The notes beneath the pieces were generated by a model. The model had not been told where the DNA came from, ran no database searches, and saw nothing but the letters and a program-made list of their open reading frames with translations. 32,728 nt of DNA from a virus: positions 1 through 32,728 of IMG/VR virus record IMGVR_UViG_3300020118_000214; one strand, given 5' to 3'. Shown here piece after piece: positions 30,163 to 32,728 of the stretch. Position numbers and translations under genes: made by a program. Position 1 is the first letter of the stretch, and each line of letters begins with the position of its first letter.

Positions 30163-31191
30163 ATGCCAGCACCGAAGCCATCAGAAGACGCCGAGTGGGC
30201 AGACGGCCCGTCGTCCCCTTCGCCCGTCATCACGGATCCGCCGCTTGGGAAGAAGCAACAGGGGTGGGTCGACAACGAGGCGCCGCCGGCGGAGTACTTC
30301 AACTGGTGGATGAACACCATCTTCCAGTGGCAGGCGTACCTGCGGGACTTCGAGGGAAACGTCCACACTTGGACCGCTGCCAACACCTTCAACGCGCTCA
30401 GCACCTTCAACGCGCCGGGCAGCTCCTCCGCGGCGATCTTCAACGCGAACGCCGCCGGCTTCTCGCACTACGCCGCTGAGTTCTACGACGGCGCAGCTGG
30501 CAACGGGGCCATCTTCGTCGGGGGCTCTCACAGCAACCTGGTCAACGCAGTCAGCACCGGGGCGGGCTTCGCCGCGGTAGCCGGGTTCACTCAAGGAGCC
30601 GCCGGGATCGGCACGTCGGGTGTCGCCGCTTCAGGAGCTGGCGCGGGCGGGTCAGGCGTCTTCGCTGGGTCTCAAGATCCCAACGCGTGGGGTCTTCAGA
30701 TCAGCACTAACCAGGCGAGCCCCGTGGTCGGCGCCGGCAACCTGAAGCAGCAGACCGCGCCCAGCGCGCCGGGTGACGGCGATTTCTGGAACGACAAGAA
30801 CGCGCACACTTTCAACGTCCAACTCAACGGCAAGACGGTGCATGCGTACCCGGACGACGCCGCCGCCGGGTTGAGCTTCAGCGCGGGCTGGGCGAGTAAC
30901 GGCGCGTTCACCTGTAGATCGGCGAAGAACATTGCCGGCGATGTCAGGCTACAGGGGGAGCTTGTCGCTTCTGCGGGGAATTTGGCGACCAGTCTCTTCA
31001 CGTTGCCGAGCGATCAAAAGCCGACTCAAAACACCACCATCACCTGCACCCTTCTTCGAAGCGGCACGCCGAACTTGACGAACCTGACGATCTTCTCGGC
31101 GACGGGGATCGTGGCGTGCAACATCGCGGGCGGCACTGCCAACGGAGACATCATCCTGCTCGACGGCATCACCTTCCCGACAGCGTTCTAA
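30163..31191 (+). CDS. Tail fibre protein
   Basis: This encodes 342 residues from ATG 30163 after GAGGGG. Residues 1-70 contain KKQQGWVDNEAPPAEYFNWWMNTIFQWQAYL, a widely shared N-terminal segment of phage tail fibres that joins them to the baseplate. A central region (80-200) is Ala/Gly/Ser-rich and beta-helical, and includes AGDGDFWNDKN-like sequence near 205. The C-terminus is a beta domain likely to bind the host receptor. No signal peptide is present, in contrast to the exported gene two positions upstream. Its stop overlaps the stop of the minus-strand gene by 4 bases. Confidence 0.8.
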   Translation: MPAPKPSEDAEWADGPSSPSPVITDPPLGKKQQGWVDNEAPPAEYFNWWMNTIFQWQAYLRDFEGNVHTWTAANTFNALSTFNAPGSSSAAIFNANAAGFSHYAAEFYDGAAGNGAIFVGGSHSNLVNAVSTGAGFAAVAGFTQGAAGIGTSGVAASGAGAGGSGVFAGSQDPNAWGLQISTNQASPVVGAGNLKQQTAPSAPGDGDFWNDKNAHTFNVQLNGKTVHAYPDDAAAGLSFSAGWASNGAFTCRSAKNIAGDVRLQGELVASAGNLATSLFTLPSDQKPTQNTTITCTLLRSGTPNLTNLTIFSATGIVACNIAGGTANGDIILLDGITFPTAF

Positions 31192-31688
31192 GGCGTCGCG
31201 GGCTGATCGAGGCTGCGATCGGCGTGCTCGCTGTAGTCGATCTCGGTGTCGTCGTAGCCGTTGTTACCCCAGCCACTGTGCAAGATGGAGTCGAGACCGT
31301 CCTTTGCGTGGAACATCTCGTGCGGCAGGAAGATCGCCTGCTTGTCGACGTAGATCTTCCCGCTGACGGGGTCCCAGTGCCCCGAAACGAGACTGCCCAT
31401 GTAGTGACCGCCGGTGGCGGCCCATCTGTGGATCGTCAGTCCGTGAAACGTGGCGCAGAACTTGTCGCTCGAGACCGTCCCATGCTTGTCCATCAGCTGT
31501 CGGACGAGGGCCAAGTCTTTCGCCATCGTCTGCTGATTCATCGGCGCTTCGGACTCGACGTTGATCCCGCAGTCGAAGCTGTAGTGGTAATTCGCGGGCC
31601 CACTGCTCGCTTGATCGGCGTCGCTGCCCCCGGATCCATCTCCGCAGGCCCCCCAGCTCAGTGCAGCCAGCATCATCAATGCGCGCAT
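31188..31688 (-). CDS. Secreted lipoprotein with HExxH metallopeptidase-like motif
   Basis: The only minus-strand gene. ATG at 31688 (reading leftwards) follows GGGAGAAC and gives 166 residues; a start at 31718 would put 10 extra residues before the signal. Residues 1-14 form a short lipoprotein signal ending SWGA-C15, a slightly irregular lipobox. The linker is Gly/Ser/Asp-rich. H123-E-M-F-H127 is a zinc metallopeptidase motif, with H137 as a possible third ligand. C40 and C78 could pair. No other domain is recognised. It faces the + strand fibre gene and looks like a cargo (moron) gene. Confidence 0.7.
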   Translation of the reverse strand: MRALMMLAALSWGACGDGSGGSDADQASSGPANYHYSFDCGINVESEAPMNQQTMAKDLALVRQLMDKHGTVSSDKFCATFHGLTIHRWAATGGHYMGSLVSGHWDPVSGKIYVDKQAIFLPHEMFHAKDGLDSILHSGWGNNGYDDTEIDYSEHADRSLDQPATP

Positions 31689-31743
31689 CTCGTTCTCCCT
31701 AATCCTCACTCTAAACACGACTAAGTCGGAACGTCGAGAAGAA

Positions 31744-31836
31744 GTGAGTTAGCTTGCTCACGCTGCACATACAGTTATAGTCAATCGGATGCTCACCGTC
31801 AATCCAGCGCAGCGCGAGGTGTGAGCAGGTGTAAGC
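31744..31836. repeat. Short repeats in the divergent control region
   Basis: TGCTCAC occurs at 31755-31761 and 31790-31796 and in inverted form at 31821-31827. GTGAG at 31744-31748 forms a small inverted repeat with the first copy. AGGTGTGAGC and AGGTGTAAGC are tandem 10-base direct repeats at 31817-31836. This arrangement fits binding of a regulator to the lipoprotein promoter and to the control region of the lysis genes. Confidence 0.45.
31774..31802 (-). promoter_or_regulatory. Sigma70-type promoter of the lipoprotein gene
   Basis: On the minus strand TTGACG (31802-31797) and TATAAC (31779-31774) are separated by exactly 17 bases, matching 10 of 12 consensus positions. Transcription would start near 31767, giving a leader of about 80 bases. 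The spacer carries a GTGAGCA copy (31796-31790) that recurs nearby and may be an operator. Confidence 0.75.
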
Positions 31837-31845
31837 CCCGGGGCG

Positions 31846-31863
31846 TGATACTGTTTTTGCCCC
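31846..31863 (+). promoter_or_regulatory. Possible -10 box close to the lysis gene start
   Basis: GTGATACTG contains GATACT (31847-31852), a fair -10 match, just 12 bases before ATG 31864. No ribosome binding site lies between, so a leaderless mRNA is possible. The -35 region is weak. Confidence 0.3.
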
Positions 31864-32373
31864 ATGGACCCCCTCGACCGAGTGCACCCGTGGCCTGTCC
31901 CGCTCTCCAACGGGAGCGACGCGCGCAGCCCCGCCGCTTACCTTGCTGTCTTGACGGCGTTTCAGTTCAACTCGAATCCGCGCTACCAGCCTTCGCCTGG
32001 CGTCACCTGGTGCAACATCGCGGCTGCGGACGGCGGCTTCGCCCTCGGTGCGCTCGTCCCCCACGTCTGGAGCACGCCGCAGTCCGGACAGTGGAGTGAG
32101 CACACCGCGAACCAAACCATCGACTGGCTGCTCACGACGGGCAAGGACTACGGCTGGAAGAGCGTGAGCGCGGCGGCCGCGAAGCAGGCGGCCGCGGATG
32201 GCCTGCCCACGCTCGTCTGTTGGAAGAACCCCGCAGGGCACGGGCACCTAGGCTGGGTGCAGCCCGACTGGTCACTCGCCCAGGCCGGCGCGAAGTGTGG
32301 CTACGGCATCCCGTTCACCGACGTCTTCACCGCGGCGATGGCGTCTGAGCTGCTCTACTTCGTTCACCCGTAG
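31864..32373 (+). CDS. Probable endolysin (papain-like Cys/His hydrolase)
   Basis: This encodes 169 residues from ATG 31864; no strong ribosome binding site is seen. C50 in TWCN at the start of a predicted helix and H126 or H128 in GHGHLGWV are placed as in CHAP/NlpC-like peptidoglycan hydrolases, where Cys leads a helix and His follows on a strand. A middle helix (TIDWLLTTGKDYGW) also fits. There is no cell-wall-binding domain and no signal peptide, so a holin would be needed. The next gene encodes a membrane protein, consistent with a lysis cassette. Confidence 0.65.
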   Translation: MDPLDRVHPWPVPLSNGSDARSPAAYLAVLTAFQFNSNPRYQPSPGVTWCNIAAADGGFALGALVPHVWSTPQSGQWSEHTANQTIDWLLTTGKDYGWKSVSAAAAKQAAADGLPTLVCWKNPAGHGHLGWVQPDWSLAQAGAKCGYGIPFTDVFTAAMASELLYFVHP

Positions 32374-32410
32374 GCGTGTTAGGTTGGTGAGCACATCCAA
32401 GGAGGGGGCC

Positions 32411-32728
32411 ATGCTCAAGGAGCCCAAGTGGCTCGCGGCGCTTTTTGCCGCGCTTTCCCCGGGTCTGCTGGTGATGGGGCACTACGTGCCCGCGCAGTGG
32501 TCCGGGCCTGTTCAAATCTTAGGCATCGTGCTCGCTGGCTTGGGAGGCCTCCACCTTCCCGCCCCAGACTGGGTGAAGACCACGCACCCGCTCATCCCCT
32601 CTGGGATGCTCGGCGCGGCCGGTCTGGTCATCCCGTTCCTGTACAACACGGCGGCCACCACGCCGCCTGGCGTCACCCAGACGGTGGTGTACGGCACCTG
32701 GTGCCTCGTGTCGTTCCTGGGCGGCTAC
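32411..32728 (+). CDS. Multi-TM protein, possible holin (partial at right edge)
   Basis: ATG 32411 follows AGGAGGGGG at 32399-32407 and stays open to the last base (106 residues seen). Hydrophobic segments lie near residues 7-25, 33-48, 62-81 and 91-106, with short polar loops between; KEPKW at the start is basic. Position directly after the endolysin suggests a holin or related lysis membrane protein. The 3' end is outside the window, so length and topology are unknown. Confidence 0.6.
   Translation, partial: MLKEPKWLAALFAALSPGLLVMGHYVPAQWSGPVQILGIVLAGLGGLHLPAPDWVKTTHPLIPSGMLGAAGLVIPFLYNTAATTPPGVTQTVVYGTWCLVSFLGGY

Overview
The window is a stretch of a tailed double-stranded DNA phage genome (or prophage) with visibly high GC content, almost completely coding, and with all but one gene on the + strand. 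A DUF3383-type contractile sheath, DUF3277-type tube, Gp138-type spike, gp25-like wedge, J-like and DUF2612 baseplate genes show myovirus morphology. A DUF2213-type prohead protease and DUF2184-type capsid show that a head is made, so this is a phage and not a tailocin. The lipoproteins and Sec signal peptides suggest a high-GC Gram-negative host; I cannot name it. Terminase, portal, replication and integrase genes are not in the window.

Layout. 1-7160: accessory virion and adsorption genes: the end of one protein, a small beta protein, a Trp/Pro-rich 45-residue-repeat protein, a BppU-like protein and two large right-handed beta-helix proteins. 7234-7249: first intergenic palindrome. 7268-11614: head module (2H phosphoesterase/prohead protease/scaffold fusion, probable decoration protein, major capsid protein), closed by an intrinsic terminator. 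11708-14908: a Cys-rich protein, second palindrome, two related small proteins, a hairpin terminator, an initiator-like tRNA and head-to-tail connector genes. 14968-18520: a block of predicted exported proteins (two small paralogues, a third beta-helix protein, a Cys-containing peptide, a lipoprotein and a 36-residue membrane peptide). 18519-18536: third palindrome. 18555-31191: tail module in the classic order: terminator, membrane/coiled-coil protein, sheath, tube, frameshifted assembly chaperone, tape measure, Dit-like protein, baseplate plug, hub, spike, wedge, J, an exported lectin-like protein, DUF2612 and fibre. 31188-31688 (- strand): a lipoprotein with an HExxH motif behind its own sigma70-type promoter. 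31864-32728: lysis region (Cys/His hydrolase and multi-TM protein, open at the right edge).

How the genes fit together. The head genes make a protease-matured capsid, the connector genes close it, and the tail genes build a contractile tail of roughly 80 nm (inferred from a 526-residue tape measure). The most unusual property is the set of Sec or lipoprotein signal peptides on proteins encoded inside the virion-assembly operons, including one translationally coupled to baseplate J. Also notable are a perfect palindrome repeated at three module borders and a tRNA with initiator identity elements but a weak anticodon stem. Functions are assigned from motifs, remembered family patterns and gene order; no database search was run.
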